DNA from: Prado023 sp963788325
GTDB lineage: Bacteria > Actinomycetota > Actinomycetes > S36-B12 > CAIYMF01
Direction: 5' to 3'
NCBI GenBank assembly: GCA_963788325.1
Contig: CAWBGJ010000015.1
Coordinates: 434,001-498,000, forward strand
DNA: 64,000 nucleotides
Shown: one piece after another, positions 25,003 to 34,019 of the stretch
How the letters are laid out: each line of letters starts with the position of its first letter
Numbering within the stretch: the first letter of the stretch is position 1
Made by a program: the position numbers and the translations under genes
Notes under the pieces: generated by a model
Databases searched by the model: none
Told to the model about the DNA's origin: nothing
Seen by the model: the letters and a program-made list of their open reading frames with translations, nothing else

Positions 25003-26178
25003 TTGCGGATCGCACTGCTGGGCACCAGGGGTGTCCCCGCTCGCTATGGCGGCTTCGAGACCGCCGCTGAGGAGATCGGGCGACGCCTGGTCGGCCGCGG
25101 TCATGAGGTGGTCGTCTACTGCCGGACGGGCAACAGCGAGGTGGAGGCCGCCGAACACGACGGGATGGCCCTGGTCACCCTGCCCGCCGTGCGAGCCAAG
25201 TCGCTGGAGACGCTGTCGCACACCGGCGTGTCGGTGGCCCACCTGGTGGCCCAGCGGCCGCGGCCCGACGCTGCGGTCATGTTCAACGCGGGCAACGCGG
25301 TCTACCTGCCCCCGCTGCGGGTTCGTGGGATCCCGGTGGCCACGCACGTCGATGGTCTGGAGTGGCAGCGCAGCAAGTGGGCCGGAGGGGGCCGGCGCTA
25401 CTACCGCATGGTCGAGGGCATGGCGGTGCGCTGGTCAGATGCCCTGATCGCAGACGCGGCCGGGATCGCCGACTACTACCGAGCACAGTTCGACGTGCCG
25501 TGCGAGCAGATCGCCTACGGGGCACCGATCCTCGGCGACATCGGTTCCGCGAAGCTGGCCGACCTGGGGCTGGCTGCCGACGGCTACCACCTGGTGGTGG
25601 CCCGGTTCGAGCCAGAGAACCACGTGCTCGAGATCGTGCGCGGCTACCGCGGCTCGAAAGCGGCGATGCCCCTGGTGGTCGTGGGTTCGGCGCCGTACGC
25701 CGGGGAGTACACGGCGGCGATCGAGGCGGCTGCCGCTGGTGACGAGCGGGTCAGGCTGGTCGGTGGCGTGTGGGACCAGGAACTGCTCGACCAGCTCTAC
25801 GCCCATGCGCGCACCTACCTGCATGGACACTCGGTGGGCGGCACCAACCCGTCGCTGCTCCGCGCGATGGGGGCCGGGACGGCGACCATCGCCTGGGACG
25901 TGGTGTTCAACGCCGAGGTGCTCGGGGCGGGCGCGATCCTGTTCGACAGGCCGGACTCCTTGGCCTCCGCAGTGATGGCCGCGGAGGCTGATCCGGTGGG
26001 CACCGCGCAGACCGGGGTGGCGCTGGCGCGAAGGGCGGGAGAACACTACGTCTGGGACGACGTCGCGGCTGCCTACGAGGCGATGCTGGCGCGGATCGCG
26101 GGCGGGGATTCGATCCATCCCAAGGCGCGCCGGGCCAGGCGCGCGGAGCAACCGTGGACGCCGACCCCGGGCGAGTAG
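25003..26178 (+). CDS. DUF1972-type GT4 glycosyltransferase
   Basis: A 391-residue glycosyltransferase. The N-terminus LRIALLGTRGVPARYGGFET is the DUF1972 signature found in rhamnosyl- and other capsule glycosyltransferases. GT-B features follow: FNAGNAVYLPPLRVRGIPVA, THVDGLEWQRSKWAGGGRRY, YHLVVARFEPENHV and HSVGGTNPSLLRAMGAGTA. It probably transfers a sugar during EPS repeat-unit assembly. The TTG at 25003 is the only reasonable start, 5 nt after the leuA stop, so the gene may be read from the leuA transcript. It marks the edge of the EPS island. Confidence 0.82.
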   Translation: MRIALLGTRGVPARYGGFETAAEEIGRRLVGRGHEVVVYCRTGNSEVEAAEHDGMALVTLPAVRAKSLETLSHTGVSVAHLVAQRPRPDAAVMFNAGNAVYLPPLRVRGIPVATHVDGLEWQRSKWAGGGRRYYRMVEGMAVRWSDALIADAAGIADYYRAQFDVPCEQIAYGAPILGDIGSAKLADLGLAADGYHLVVARFEPENHVLEIVRGYRGSKAAMPLVVVGSAPYAGEYTAAIEAAAAGDERVRLVGGVWDQELLDQLYAHARTYLHGHSVGGTNPSLLRAMGAGTATIAWDVVFNAEVLGAGAILFDRPDSLASAVMAAEADPVGTAQTGVALARRAGEHYVWDDVAAAYEAMLARIAGGDSIHPKARRARRAEQPWTPTPGE

Positions 26179-26188
26179 CCAGCAGCCG

Positions 26189-26644
26189 TCAGAAGTACTC
26201 GCCGAGGATCCGGCGCAGGGCCGTGCTTGACGTCCCCTCGGTGTAGGGGAAGTAGACGACGTCGGCCCCCACCGAGGCCATGCCCGACTCCAGGGCCTCA
26301 CCCTTGGCGGTGCCCTGCCAGTCGCTGCCCTTGAAGATCACGTCGAAGTGCAGCTGCTGCCACATCTCGACCTTGTCGTGGGAATCGTCGACCACCACCT
26401 CATCCACAAGATCGATGTGGCGCACGACCTCCATCCGCTCGGCCAGGGGCACGATCGGCGGGTGGCCCTTGACCCGCAGCACGGCCTCGTCGGGGATCAC
26501 GCCGAGGATCAGCCGGTCGCAGTGCGGCCGGGCGGCACGGATGATGTTCAGGTGCCCGATGTGGAACATGTCGAAGGCGCCGGGCAGATAGCCGATCGGG
26601 TACTTCGCAATCTCTGGTTCGAGGCGGGAGTCGTGGATCGTCAT
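26189..26644 (-). CDS. Cytidylyltransferase-like nucleotidyltransferase
   Basis: A 151-residue protein of the TagD/glycerol-3-phosphate cytidylyltransferase type. It has GYLPGAFDMFHIGHLNIIRA with the HIGH motif, LILGVIPDEAVLRVKG, PIVPLAERMEVVRHIDLVDE, FKGSDWQGT and EGTSSTALRRIL. It is expected to activate a phosphorylated alcohol or sugar with CTP (or ATP). The ATG overlaps the stop of the next-upstream gene, a CDP-alcohol phosphotransferase, as ATGA. This suggests the two act in sequence: activation, then transfer of the phospho-alcohol. Confidence 0.82.
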   Translation of the reverse strand: MTIHDSRLEPEIAKYPIGYLPGAFDMFHIGHLNIIRAARPHCDRLILGVIPDEAVLRVKGHPPIVPLAERMEVVRHIDLVDEVVVDDSHDKVEMWQQLHFDVIFKGSDWQGTAKGEALESGMASVGADVVYFPYTEGTSSTALRRILGEYF

Positions 26645-27402
26645 GGGGTGGGCCTTCCGGCGGCGTCGACCTGGCGGAACCAGACGGGCAGTGCGAGCAG
26701 CGTCACAGCCAGGTTGGCGATCAGCAGCAGCGCGTAGATCGGCAGGAACCACGCGGAGGCGAACAGCGCGAAGGCCAGGGCGAGGATCCCGTAGTCGGTG
26801 GGGGCACGCAGGATCGAGCGCAACAGGGGGGCCTGCTCGCCGGCGGGCACAGTCTTGGGCTTGTCGCCCAGAGAGATCCGAACCAGAAGGTCAGCCAGCA
26901 GCCAGCCGAAGAACCCTGTGACCGAGGCAGCCGTGAACAGGATCGGCAGCCCGAGCAGCCACACATTCGCGTCCTCGCCGGCGATCCCGAACCGCAGCCA
27001 GGAGAACAGCACGGCGCCATGGAGCAGGCACATCTTGGCCATGTCCACGACGTGGTCGAGCCACTCCCCCGACGGGCTCCCACCGCCTCGTAGACGGGCC
27101 AGCTGGCCGTCGGCCGAGTCGAAGGCGTAGCCGGCCAGCAGAAGCAGGCAGATGACCACACTCAGTGCGATGCTCGGGGCGACGAAAGCGATCAGGGCGA
27201 TGCCTGTGTAGGTCAATGCCGCACTCACCGCGGTCACCTGGTTGGGGGTGGCGCCCATCAGGAAGGACGCCGCCGCGATCCGTCGACCCAGCCAGCGGTT
27301 CACCCAGCGCGAGTAGGCCGGGGCGCCGCGGTTGGTCTTCTGGGCGGCCGCGAGGCGATCTACGATCTCGCGGAACCCGGCGTCCTGAGACGTGCGATCC
27401 AT
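26641..27402 (-). CDS. CDP-alcohol phosphatidyltransferase-family protein
   Basis: A 253-residue multi-pass membrane protein. The family active-site signature is present: DSADGQLARLRGGG then SGEWLDHVVD (D-x2-DG-x2-AR-x8-G-x3-D-x3-D). About six membrane helices surround it (AALTYTGIALIAFVAPSIA and others). It uses a CDP-linked alcohol as donor. Coupling to a cytidylyltransferase through ATGA, and location in the EPS island, suggest that it adds a phospho-alcohol to a lipid or glycan carrier. The acceptor is unknown. GAAGGA precedes the ATG. Confidence 0.85.
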   Translation of the reverse strand: MDRTSQDAGFREIVDRLAAAQKTNRGAPAYSRWVNRWLGRRIAAASFLMGATPNQVTAVSAALTYTGIALIAFVAPSIALSVVICLLLLAGYAFDSADGQLARLRGGGSPSGEWLDHVVDMAKMCLLHGAVLFSWLRFGIAGEDANVWLLGLPILFTAASVTGFFGWLLADLLVRISLGDKPKTVPAGEQAPLLRSILRAPTDYGILALAFALFASAWFLPIYALLLIANLAVTLLALPVWFRQVDAAGRPTP

Positions 27403-27467
27403 GTGCTGTCCTTCTTCGGGGTCCCATTCAACCTAGGCCATGTAGCCGCTTTTGGACCAAGTCGTCC

Positions 27468-28370
27468 TCATGCGCCGGGGTTCCGGCCCCACTCCGCACG
27501 CCCGCTACGCAGCAGCCACGGGAGACCACGAAGTGCACCGGCGATCCCAGCACGGAACGCAGCAGGCGTGCGCCCTCCTCGCGTGATGAAGTCCCAGGTG
27601 CTGCGAGGGGTCCCAATGAGCCACCCTGTCCTCGCTCGTGGACCTAGCGTGCCGGCAAACATCAGTCGGTTACGCGCGTTGTAGTACACATAGGTCGGCG
27701 ACTTCGTGATTCCCGGCTGAGTTGCCCCGACAGAGTGGAACGCGCTGACTTCGTCGGCGACACTCAGCCGACCTCCCGCGGCGCGGATCCGCCAACTGAG
27801 GTCGACGTCCTCCCAGTAGAGGAAGTACCGCTCGTCGAAGCCGCCGACAAGGTCCCACAACCTCTGGGACACCATGAGCGATGCGCCGGTGAGCCACTCG
27901 GGGGGACCATCAGCCTGCGAACGCTGCCGCACCTCGCCACGACGCATCGCGATGGAGCCCTTGGAGTACCACACCTCGCCATCGGGACGCCGTACCACAG
28001 GGCTGACTGCCGCCAGGGGGTCACGGATGCTTCGCTCCCACAAATGCCGGGCACTGACAGCATCCAACCAAGCATCCGGATTCAGCAGCAGGAAGTGTCG
28101 AGCCCCGAGTTCTTCCGCGCGCCGGACGCCAGCGTTGCACGCGGCCCCGAACCCCACGTTTCCCCCGCTGTCCAGGTAGTCCCACCCATGCTCCACGCTC
28201 AGGGACGCCGCAGCGGCGCGCTCATGCGGCACGTCGGAGTTGTCCACGACGACCACGCGGGCGGGGATCTCCGCCACCTCAGCTCGGGCGAGATGCTCGG
28301 AAAGCAGATTGGCGCTGTTGTAGTTGACGACCACAATCCCCAGGGACTGGCCGTGATCATCACTAGGCAT
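27468..28370 (-). CDS. GT2 glycosyltransferase, rhamnosyltransferase-like
   Basis: A 300-residue GT-A enzyme. It begins LGIVVVNYNSANLL, has VVVDNSD, then GGNVGFGAACNAGVRRA, the metal-binding LLLNPDAWLD, TGASLMVSQRLWDLVGGFDERYF split across a loop, and YWEDVDLSWRIRAAGG. These are typical of the WbbL-type rhamnosyltransferases of GT2. It probably adds a sugar to an undecaprenyl-linked EPS repeat in the cytoplasm. AGGAGG lies ahead of the ATG. Confidence 0.87.
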   Translation of the reverse strand: MPSDDHGQSLGIVVVNYNSANLLSEHLARAEVAEIPARVVVVDNSDVPHERAAAASLSVEHGWDYLDSGGNVGFGAACNAGVRRAEELGARHFLLLNPDAWLDAVSARHLWERSIRDPLAAVSPVVRRPDGEVWYSKGSIAMRRGEVRQRSQADGPPEWLTGASLMVSQRLWDLVGGFDERYFLYWEDVDLSWRIRAAGGRLSVADEVSAFHSVGATQPGITKSPTYVYYNARNRLMFAGTLGPRARTGWLIGTPRSTWDFITRGGRTPAAFRAGIAGALRGLPWLLRSGRAEWGRNPGA

Positions 28371-28454
28371 GCCGCCTCCTGCGTTCGGTCCTGGCCGCCG
28401 GCGCTTGACTCCCGCGGTGGCTGAGGTCCACTAGGGCGAGTACCGCCTGCACCT

Positions 28455-29489
28455 TCATCGCCCCGTCTCCAGACGCATGGAGCGCTCGACCGCCTGCCGG
28501 TAGACGTCCACGTGGCGTTCTCCAGTCAAGCCCCAGTCCCGGGCGGACAGGTCGGGGCGGGCATCAGGCTCCAGCGACGCTCTAACGCCCTCGAGGGCTG
28601 AGGCAAGCACCGAGGGAGACATCGCTCCGGTGTACCGCTGGATCCACTCCGGGCCCACTTCAGCAGCCAGCTGGTCGGTGATCGGGCTCGCTGGAACCAG
28701 GACTGGTCGCCCCATCGAGAGCGCAGCCAGCAAAGCGCCCGAATTGTGCATGTGCATGTAGGGCAGGACCACCAGTTCGGCCGCGGTGACCCGCTTCACC
28801 AGCTCCACGTCCGGCACGAAGCGGAAGTCACACTCGATGCGCCGGTCCCCCTCTGCCTGGCGTGCCAACCCCGCGGCCAAGCTCAGATCGGGCGTGGAAC
28901 CCATCACGCGCAAGCTCGTCTGGAGGTCCTCAATGCCCCGGAACGCGGCGATGAGGTCCTCGATGCCCTTGTAGGCGCGGACGGCACCGAAAGTGACGAA
29001 GCGCCCAGCCTGGCGTTCGCTCGCTGGGTACCGTGAGTACCAGTCGACGTAGTGCCCGTGGGGAATGACGGAGTTCGGGACCCCCGCAAGCCCCGGCGTC
29101 ATGGCGTTGAGGCTGATCGTCGCCGTTGTGAGCCGGTCCGCCCAGGCAAGCAGCTCGCGGGTGGGGCGCGAGATGGACTCATGTGGCGAGGGATTGTGCA
29201 GGGTCCGGACGATGGGGACGTGCCGAACTCGCAGGCGGGCGAGGAGGGCAGCCATCCGGAGTTGCCGGACACCAGAGCGAAGCGTGTCAGACCCCACGGC
29301 CATCGCCTCCGGCCAGTGCATATGCAGGACGTCGTACTCGCAGCGCATCGCAACATCCCAAGAGAAGTGCGATACGACGACACCATCCACCGCCCTCAGG
29401 GCATCGACCAGCATCACGATGTACGGATTGGTGGTGGGCCGAGGTTGGGGGACCGACAGTAGGACGCGCAAAGGAGCAGCCCGGCGCAT
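28455..29489 (-). CDS. GT-B fold glycosyltransferase
   Basis: A 344-residue glycosyltransferase. Motifs are LRVLLSVPQPRPTTNPYIVM, YDVLHMHWPEAM, IVRTLHNPSPHESISR, SVIPHGHYVDWY, FVTFGAVRAYKGIEDLIAAF, LVVLPYMHMHNSGALLAALS and GRPVLVPAS. The E-x7-E motif of GT4 is replaced by HNSGALLAALSMGRPV, so the exact family is uncertain; the HMHWPE and THNP motifs resemble bacterial mannosyl/glucosyl-transferases. It probably builds the EPS repeat. The ATG at 29489 follows AGGGGG. Confidence 0.8.
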   Translation of the reverse strand: MRRAAPLRVLLSVPQPRPTTNPYIVMLVDALRAVDGVVVSHFSWDVAMRCEYDVLHMHWPEAMAVGSDTLRSGVRQLRMAALLARLRVRHVPIVRTLHNPSPHESISRPTRELLAWADRLTTATISLNAMTPGLAGVPNSVIPHGHYVDWYSRYPASERQAGRFVTFGAVRAYKGIEDLIAAFRGIEDLQTSLRVMGSTPDLSLAAGLARQAEGDRRIECDFRFVPDVELVKRVTAAELVVLPYMHMHNSGALLAALSMGRPVLVPASPITDQLAAEVGPEWIQRYTGAMSPSVLASALEGVRASLEPDARPDLSARDWGLTGERHVDVYRQAVERSMRLETGR

Positions 29490-29696
29490 TCATGGCCCCC
29501 TGTACATCTTTGCTAGGACTCTGGCGACCGATAAGGCCCCGCTAACCCGGTGCTGAAGACCCCCTCAACAGCAGCCGCAGCACACCCTGCGAGAGCACGC
29601 AGTGGCATACTCGCCCGGGCGTTTCCATACTACCCACAAGGTAGACGGATAGACGCTCATTGACCAGCGTGCACACTGTAGACCGGAAGGGCCGGT

Positions 29697-31106
29697 ATGT
29701 TCGTATTGCCCACTTCACTCCACAAGAGAGCTTTGTGTGTACCCGTCGCCCTCATTGTCGTGATGTCCTCGGCCACACACGCAGAGGCCGCACCGACCTC
29801 GATCCAGGCTGTAGCAATGGTGCCGGCGGCAGTGGCGCCGGCGGCTGTTGCGCCGGTGACGAAGTCGAGCAAGCGAAAGACTCGGGTCGCGGGTTGGCCA
29901 TCGGGCACCATCCGGGTGAGTTCGGGGGCTTCTCTGCCGGCTGTGTGGGTAGGCGGCCCTTCGAAGCGAACGGTGAAGGTACAGAAGCGACGTGCGGGCA
30001 AGTGGAAGACGGTCAAGAAGCTGCGGACAGCTGCGCAGGGCAGGGTAGACGTCTCGTTGATCACCAAGAGCGCCGGAACATGGCGACTACGCGTTCCTGC
30101 TCGTCAAGGGTGGAAGGGCAAGTCGAGCTCGCGAGTGAAGGTCCGGATCGACAAGCCCAGGAAGCGCGCCGTGACAACGACAAGCAGGGGCGTGACGACG
30201 GCAAGCCGAATGGTGACGCCCGCGAGACAACCGACGGTCGGCAAACCGACCGGGAGCACAACTGGCACACCATCCAACGTCCCCCTGAGAGTCCTCAACT
30301 CCTCGAATCGCCCGTATGCCGCTGACGTCATCAGCGGGTCTCGATTCATCGTCAACACACGCAATGCCGTCTACGACGGGTGGCAGTTCAACCACCTCGT
30401 CGAGGTCCGTGCCCCGGGGGTGCGGTTCACGCGATCACACTTCCGCGGTGTGGCGAACAACCCTGCGGACTCAGCCCTCCTGGCAGTTCGGCCTGAGCGG
30501 AGCAGCCAAGGTCAGCCCTCTGCTGTCGTTGAGGACAGCACCCTGATCCCCGCAGCCCCCAACAACAACATAGATGGCGTTCGGGGCTCCAACTTCACGC
30601 TGCGTCGGGTCGAGATCAGCAAGACCGTGGACGGCGTGCACATCCATGGCACCACCGCCCGTGATGACGCGGCAGCTGGCAACGTTGCCATCGAGCAGTC
30701 CTGGATCCATGACCTTCCGCACTATGACGACTCCAGCCACTCCGACGGCACACACAACGATGGCGTTCAGATCATCGGTGGGAAGAACATCCGAATCACC
30801 GGCAACCGCATCGACGGCATCATCCACAATGCCGGTGTCATGATCACCAAGGAGCGCAACGACGTATCGAACGTGGCCATCACCGGCAACTGGGCAGCAG
30901 GCGGGGCGTGCACCATCAACGTCTACGACAAGAACGCTTCAGCGATTGCTGGCCTTTCGTTGACTGGCAACACCTTCACTCGCGGAACAACCCGCAACGC
31001 AGACTGCGCCATGATCGTCACGGACGCGACGCGTGCGCTCACGAAGGCCGCTGACAACTCGTGGGAGGACAACTCCGGACCTGTTCCGGTGAAGAGTGGC
31101 GGATGA
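29697..31106 (+). CDS. Secreted beta-helix protein, EPS-island copy 1
   Basis: A 469-residue exported protein with a Sec signal (LCVPVALIVVMSSATHAEA). Residues about 55-150 form a lysine-rich beta domain (TRVAGWPSGTIRVSSGASL, then GTWRLRVPARQGW) shared with copy 4. A Thr/Ser linker follows. From about residue 200 there is a right-handed beta-helix with NAVYDGWQFNHLVEVRAPGV, IDGVRGSNFTLRRVEI, VDGVHIHG, SWIHDLPHYDD, HSDGTHNDGVQIIGG and NTFTRGTTR. The Asp/His-rich clusters (DGVHIHG, HSDGTHNDG) line one face. A polysaccharide-modifying or binding role is inferred from fold and location; no known lyase family could be assigned. Confidence 0.75.
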   Translation: MFVLPTSLHKRALCVPVALIVVMSSATHAEAAPTSIQAVAMVPAAVAPAAVAPVTKSSKRKTRVAGWPSGTIRVSSGASLPAVWVGGPSKRTVKVQKRRAGKWKTVKKLRTAAQGRVDVSLITKSAGTWRLRVPARQGWKGKSSSRVKVRIDKPRKRAVTTTSRGVTTASRMVTPARQPTVGKPTGSTTGTPSNVPLRVLNSSNRPYAADVISGSRFIVNTRNAVYDGWQFNHLVEVRAPGVRFTRSHFRGVANNPADSALLAVRPERSSQGQPSAVVEDSTLIPAAPNNNIDGVRGSNFTLRRVEISKTVDGVHIHGTTARDDAAAGNVAIEQSWIHDLPHYDDSSHSDGTHNDGVQIIGGKNIRITGNRIDGIIHNAGVMITKERNDVSNVAITGNWAAGGACTINVYDKNASAIAGLSLTGNTFTRGTTRNADCAMIVTDATRALTKAADNSWEDNSGPVPVKSGG

Positions 31107-31350
31107 CGAGCTCCGCATGTCGCGGGCGACGGAGTCACCAGCCACCAGCCACCGGCATAGCACTCTCGGGCCGGTGCGCCGAAGCGGCGTGCGCCAGCGC
31201 TGGGCAGCGGGTCATGAGTTCCTCCGCAATCGTGTCCATCGTTGTGCCATGGACGGCAGCCCCGGAATGTCGATGACGTATGATTCGGCATCGGTCGTTC
31301 GATCCCCACCTGAACGGACGTTATCGATCGATCTGTGACCAGGGGGACTG

Positions 31351-32715
31351 ATGGAGCTGACACGTTACCTGTCCGCCCTGCGACGGGGCTGGAAGTGGAT
31401 CGTCGCCCTGTCCATTTGCGGCGCACTGGCAGGCTACGCGTACTCGACCACCCAAGCGTCGCAGTACCGGAGTACCGCGGCGGTGTTCTTCCAGGTCACG
31501 GGCGCGAACAACGCCGGATCGCTGCTCCAAGGCTCCAACTTCGCACAGAGTCAGGTCCGGTCCTACGCAGCGCTGGCCACTCAGCCGCTGGTGCTTGATC
31601 CCGTGATCGACGAACTCCAACTCGACCAGTCGGCTGCGGAACTAGCCCGGCAGATCGAGGCCACGATCCCACTGGACACCGTCATCGTGGAGATCACCGC
31701 GACTGCCGGCGACGCTGAGGAGGCCCGCGAGATCGCGGACTCGGTGGCCAATGAACTCGAGAGCACGGTGGAGCAACTCTCGAAACCCGGATCGGATCCC
31801 ACCGAGAAGGCCACCGTGAACGCCGAGATCGTGGGTAGGCCGACTGCCGCGAACTACCCCTTCAGCCCCAACCCCAGGCGCGATGCCGTCCTGGGCATGC
31901 TTCTGGGGTTCGCACTGGGGTGCGCGCTGGCCCTGGGAAGGGCGTTGGTGAACAACAGGGTGTCGGACGAGGAGGCCCTGGCCGGCGTGACTGACCTGCC
32001 GTTGCTGGGCAAGGTTCCGAATGTCGGATCGAAGCGCCCTCAGAGCCAGCCGGTACCGGCACACAATCGCATCCAGCTGGAGTCCTATCGCCGCGTCGCC
32101 GCCAACTTGGACTTCATCAACCACTCAGGCGCAGTGAAGGCGCTGGTGGTGACCTCTGCGAACGCCGGCGAAGGCAAGACGACCCTCTCTGCCAATCTCG
32201 CGCACACACTTTCGGAGAACCGGCGGGTACTCCTGATCGACGGCGACCTCCGCAACTCCAACCTTGCCGATCGGCTGGGGCTGGAAGCGTCGCTGGGACT
32301 GACCACCGTGCTCACCGGAAAAGCCAGCCTCAGCGATGTCATCCAGCGCTCGGGACGGCTCCTGGACGTGGTCACCTGCGGGGAGGTGCCTCCGAACCCC
32401 ATCGCGATGATCGGATCAGATGCGTTCGCGGAACTGCTGCAGGAGGCGCGCGCAAGGTACGACATCGTCATCATCGACGGAGCGCCACTGCTACCCGTGA
32501 CCGATTCTGCGCTGCTCGCCAAGAACGCTGATGGGGCGCTGCTGGCCGTCAACAGTGCCCGCACCACCCGGACTCAATTGAGTCGCGCCATCGACCACCT
32601 ACGGATTGCCGGCGCCCCGGTGCACGGTGTCGTCCTGACGATGACACCCATGCCACAGACTGGTGGCAGCTACGGCTACTACACGCGTCCGGTCGAGCCT
32701 GTCGACCAAGCCTAG
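31351..32715 (+). CDS. Fused Wzz/BY-kinase EPS chain-length regulator
   Basis: A 454-residue fusion of polysaccharide co-polymerase and bacterial tyrosine kinase. The N-terminal half has two membrane helices (WIVALSICGALAGYAY near residue 20 and GMLLGFALGCALALGRALV near 185) with a Wzz-type extracytoplasmic region. The kinase half has Walker A SANAGEGKTTLSANLAH, Walker A' RRVLLIDGDLRNS and Walker B YDIVIIDGAP. The tail GGSYGYYTRPVEP is a short tyrosine cluster for autophosphorylation. It controls polymer length with Wzy. AGGGGG precedes the ATG. It forms an operon with the following polymerase gene (8 nt). Confidence 0.92.
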   Translation: MELTRYLSALRRGWKWIVALSICGALAGYAYSTTQASQYRSTAAVFFQVTGANNAGSLLQGSNFAQSQVRSYAALATQPLVLDPVIDELQLDQSAAELARQIEATIPLDTVIVEITATAGDAEEAREIADSVANELESTVEQLSKPGSDPTEKATVNAEIVGRPTAANYPFSPNPRRDAVLGMLLGFALGCALALGRALVNNRVSDEEALAGVTDLPLLGKVPNVGSKRPQSQPVPAHNRIQLESYRRVAANLDFINHSGAVKALVVTSANAGEGKTTLSANLAHTLSENRRVLLIDGDLRNSNLADRLGLEASLGLTTVLTGKASLSDVIQRSGRLLDVVTCGEVPPNPIAMIGSDAFAELLQEARARYDIVIIDGAPLLPVTDSALLAKNADGALLAVNSARTTRTQLSRAIDHLRIAGAPVHGVVLTMTPMPQTGGSYGYYTRPVEPVDQA

Positions 32716-32723
32716 GACCACCG

Positions 32724-34019
32724 GTGTCCACCGCCGCACCACCGCGTGTCGCGCCTGATACGAGTGACCTGCACACCCTCATTGTGATCGGGATGCTCGT
32801 TGCATGGGCCATCCGACTACCGATCGCCGCCGGGATCACGTCATCATCGATCGTTGTTCTGGCTTCAGCCCCCCTGTGGTTCGCATCCATCGCAAGGTAC
32901 CGCTGGGCCCGTGCGCTGTTCGTCCTGGCCGGGCTGGGGCTCGTCAACGGCCTGATGCTGGCGCTCGTGAGGTCGGCCTACCTTCCCTACGACTTCGCGG
33001 TGGGCCTCGCACAGTTCTCGCATCTGGTCGGCGGGCTGGGTGGGATCGGCCTGATCCTCTGGACGCGGCGCTATCTCGCCACCCACACCATCGCCGTGAT
33101 CGTGGGGGCCGCGCTGATCGTGGGTGGCCTCGGGGACGTAGCCGGATCCGGCAACGCATGGAAGTACGTGCTCTCGGCACCAGTCACCCTGCTGCTCCTC
33201 GGCCTGGCCCACCGGGCCCAACCGTGGTTCACGGTCTCGATACTGGCGCTTCTGAGTCTGATCGGGATGGCCACCAACTCGCGCAGCTACGTCGGGTTCT
33301 GTGCACTGACGGCCGCCCTGCTGCTGTTTCAGGGCCGAAGATCCCGTGATCTGATCGGCTGGCCGCGTCGAGTCACCTGGCTCGCGCTCGGGACCGGGCT
33401 ACTGATCGCCATGTACTCCCTTGCTACGGCCATGCTGGTCGGCGGCCTCCTGGGTCAGCAGGCCCAACAACGCAGCCAGGATCAAATCCGCAGCGGCGGC
33501 TCCCTGCTCAGCGGTGGCCGGCCGGAGTGGACGGGCACCGTCGAACTCTTTCGCGCCCACCCACAGGGCTTCGGCCTTGGCGCGGTCCCCACGTACTCCG
33601 ACGTGTGGACGGCGCGCGCCGGGATGGTTCGGGTGGGAGTCCTGACGAACAACGGCTACGTCGACAACTACATGTTCGGCGGTGAGTTCAAGCTTCACTC
33701 GGTCACTGCGGACCTCTGGTCGCAGTGTGGCCTCTTCGGACTGCTCCTCGCAGGGGCATTGATCGTGATCATCGGAATCGGGTTGCTCGATCGGCTCCTC
33801 GCGGGCGGGGCATCCCCAGTGCACATCTACCTGGGAGTGATGGGCCTGTGGAACATGGCGTTCTCGCCCATCTACAGCGCTCTGGCGTGGGTGGCCTTGG
33901 CCGCTGGGATCCTGCTCAGCCGAAGACCGGAACCCTCCAGCCCCCACGCTGAAGGCACCAGCAAGGCGTTCCTTGGCCTCTCATCCTCATCTCTCACCTA
34001 CGCACAAAGACAGCCTTGA
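32724..34019 (+). CDS. Wzy/O-antigen ligase-like polymerase
   Basis: A 431-residue polytopic membrane protein with about 11 helices, such as LHTLIVIGMLVAWAIRLPIA and HTIAVIVGAALIVGGLGDVA. A long extracytoplasmic loop includes RSGGSLLSGGRPEWTGTVEL, FRAHPQGFGLGAVPTYSD and NNGYVDNYMFGGEFKLHSV, which matches the O-antigen ligase/polymerase signature (substrate-binding loop with R, G and H residues). It is expected to polymerise undecaprenyl-linked repeats at the outer face of the membrane. It starts at GTG 32724. Its 3' end overlaps the flippase gene by 26 bp tail to tail. Confidence 0.8.
   Translation: MSTAAPPRVAPDTSDLHTLIVIGMLVAWAIRLPIAAGITSSSIVVLASAPLWFASIARYRWARALFVLAGLGLVNGLMLALVRSAYLPYDFAVGLAQFSHLVGGLGGIGLILWTRRYLATHTIAVIVGAALIVGGLGDVAGSGNAWKYVLSAPVTLLLLGLAHRAQPWFTVSILALLSLIGMATNSRSYVGFCALTAALLLFQGRRSRDLIGWPRRVTWLALGTGLLIAMYSLATAMLVGGLLGQQAQQRSQDQIRSGGSLLSGGRPEWTGTVELFRAHPQGFGLGAVPTYSDVWTARAGMVRVGVLTNNGYVDNYMFGGEFKLHSVTADLWSQCGLFGLLLAGALIVIIGIGLLDRLLAGGASPVHIYLGVMGLWNMAFSPIYSALAWVALAAGILLSRRPEPSSPHAEGTSKAFLGLSSSSLTYAQRQP

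Noticed and set aside
31107..31350. Possible promoter or RNA in the gap before the BY-kinase
   Set aside because: Only a weak -10-like string was visible and no symmetric element; not enough to report.
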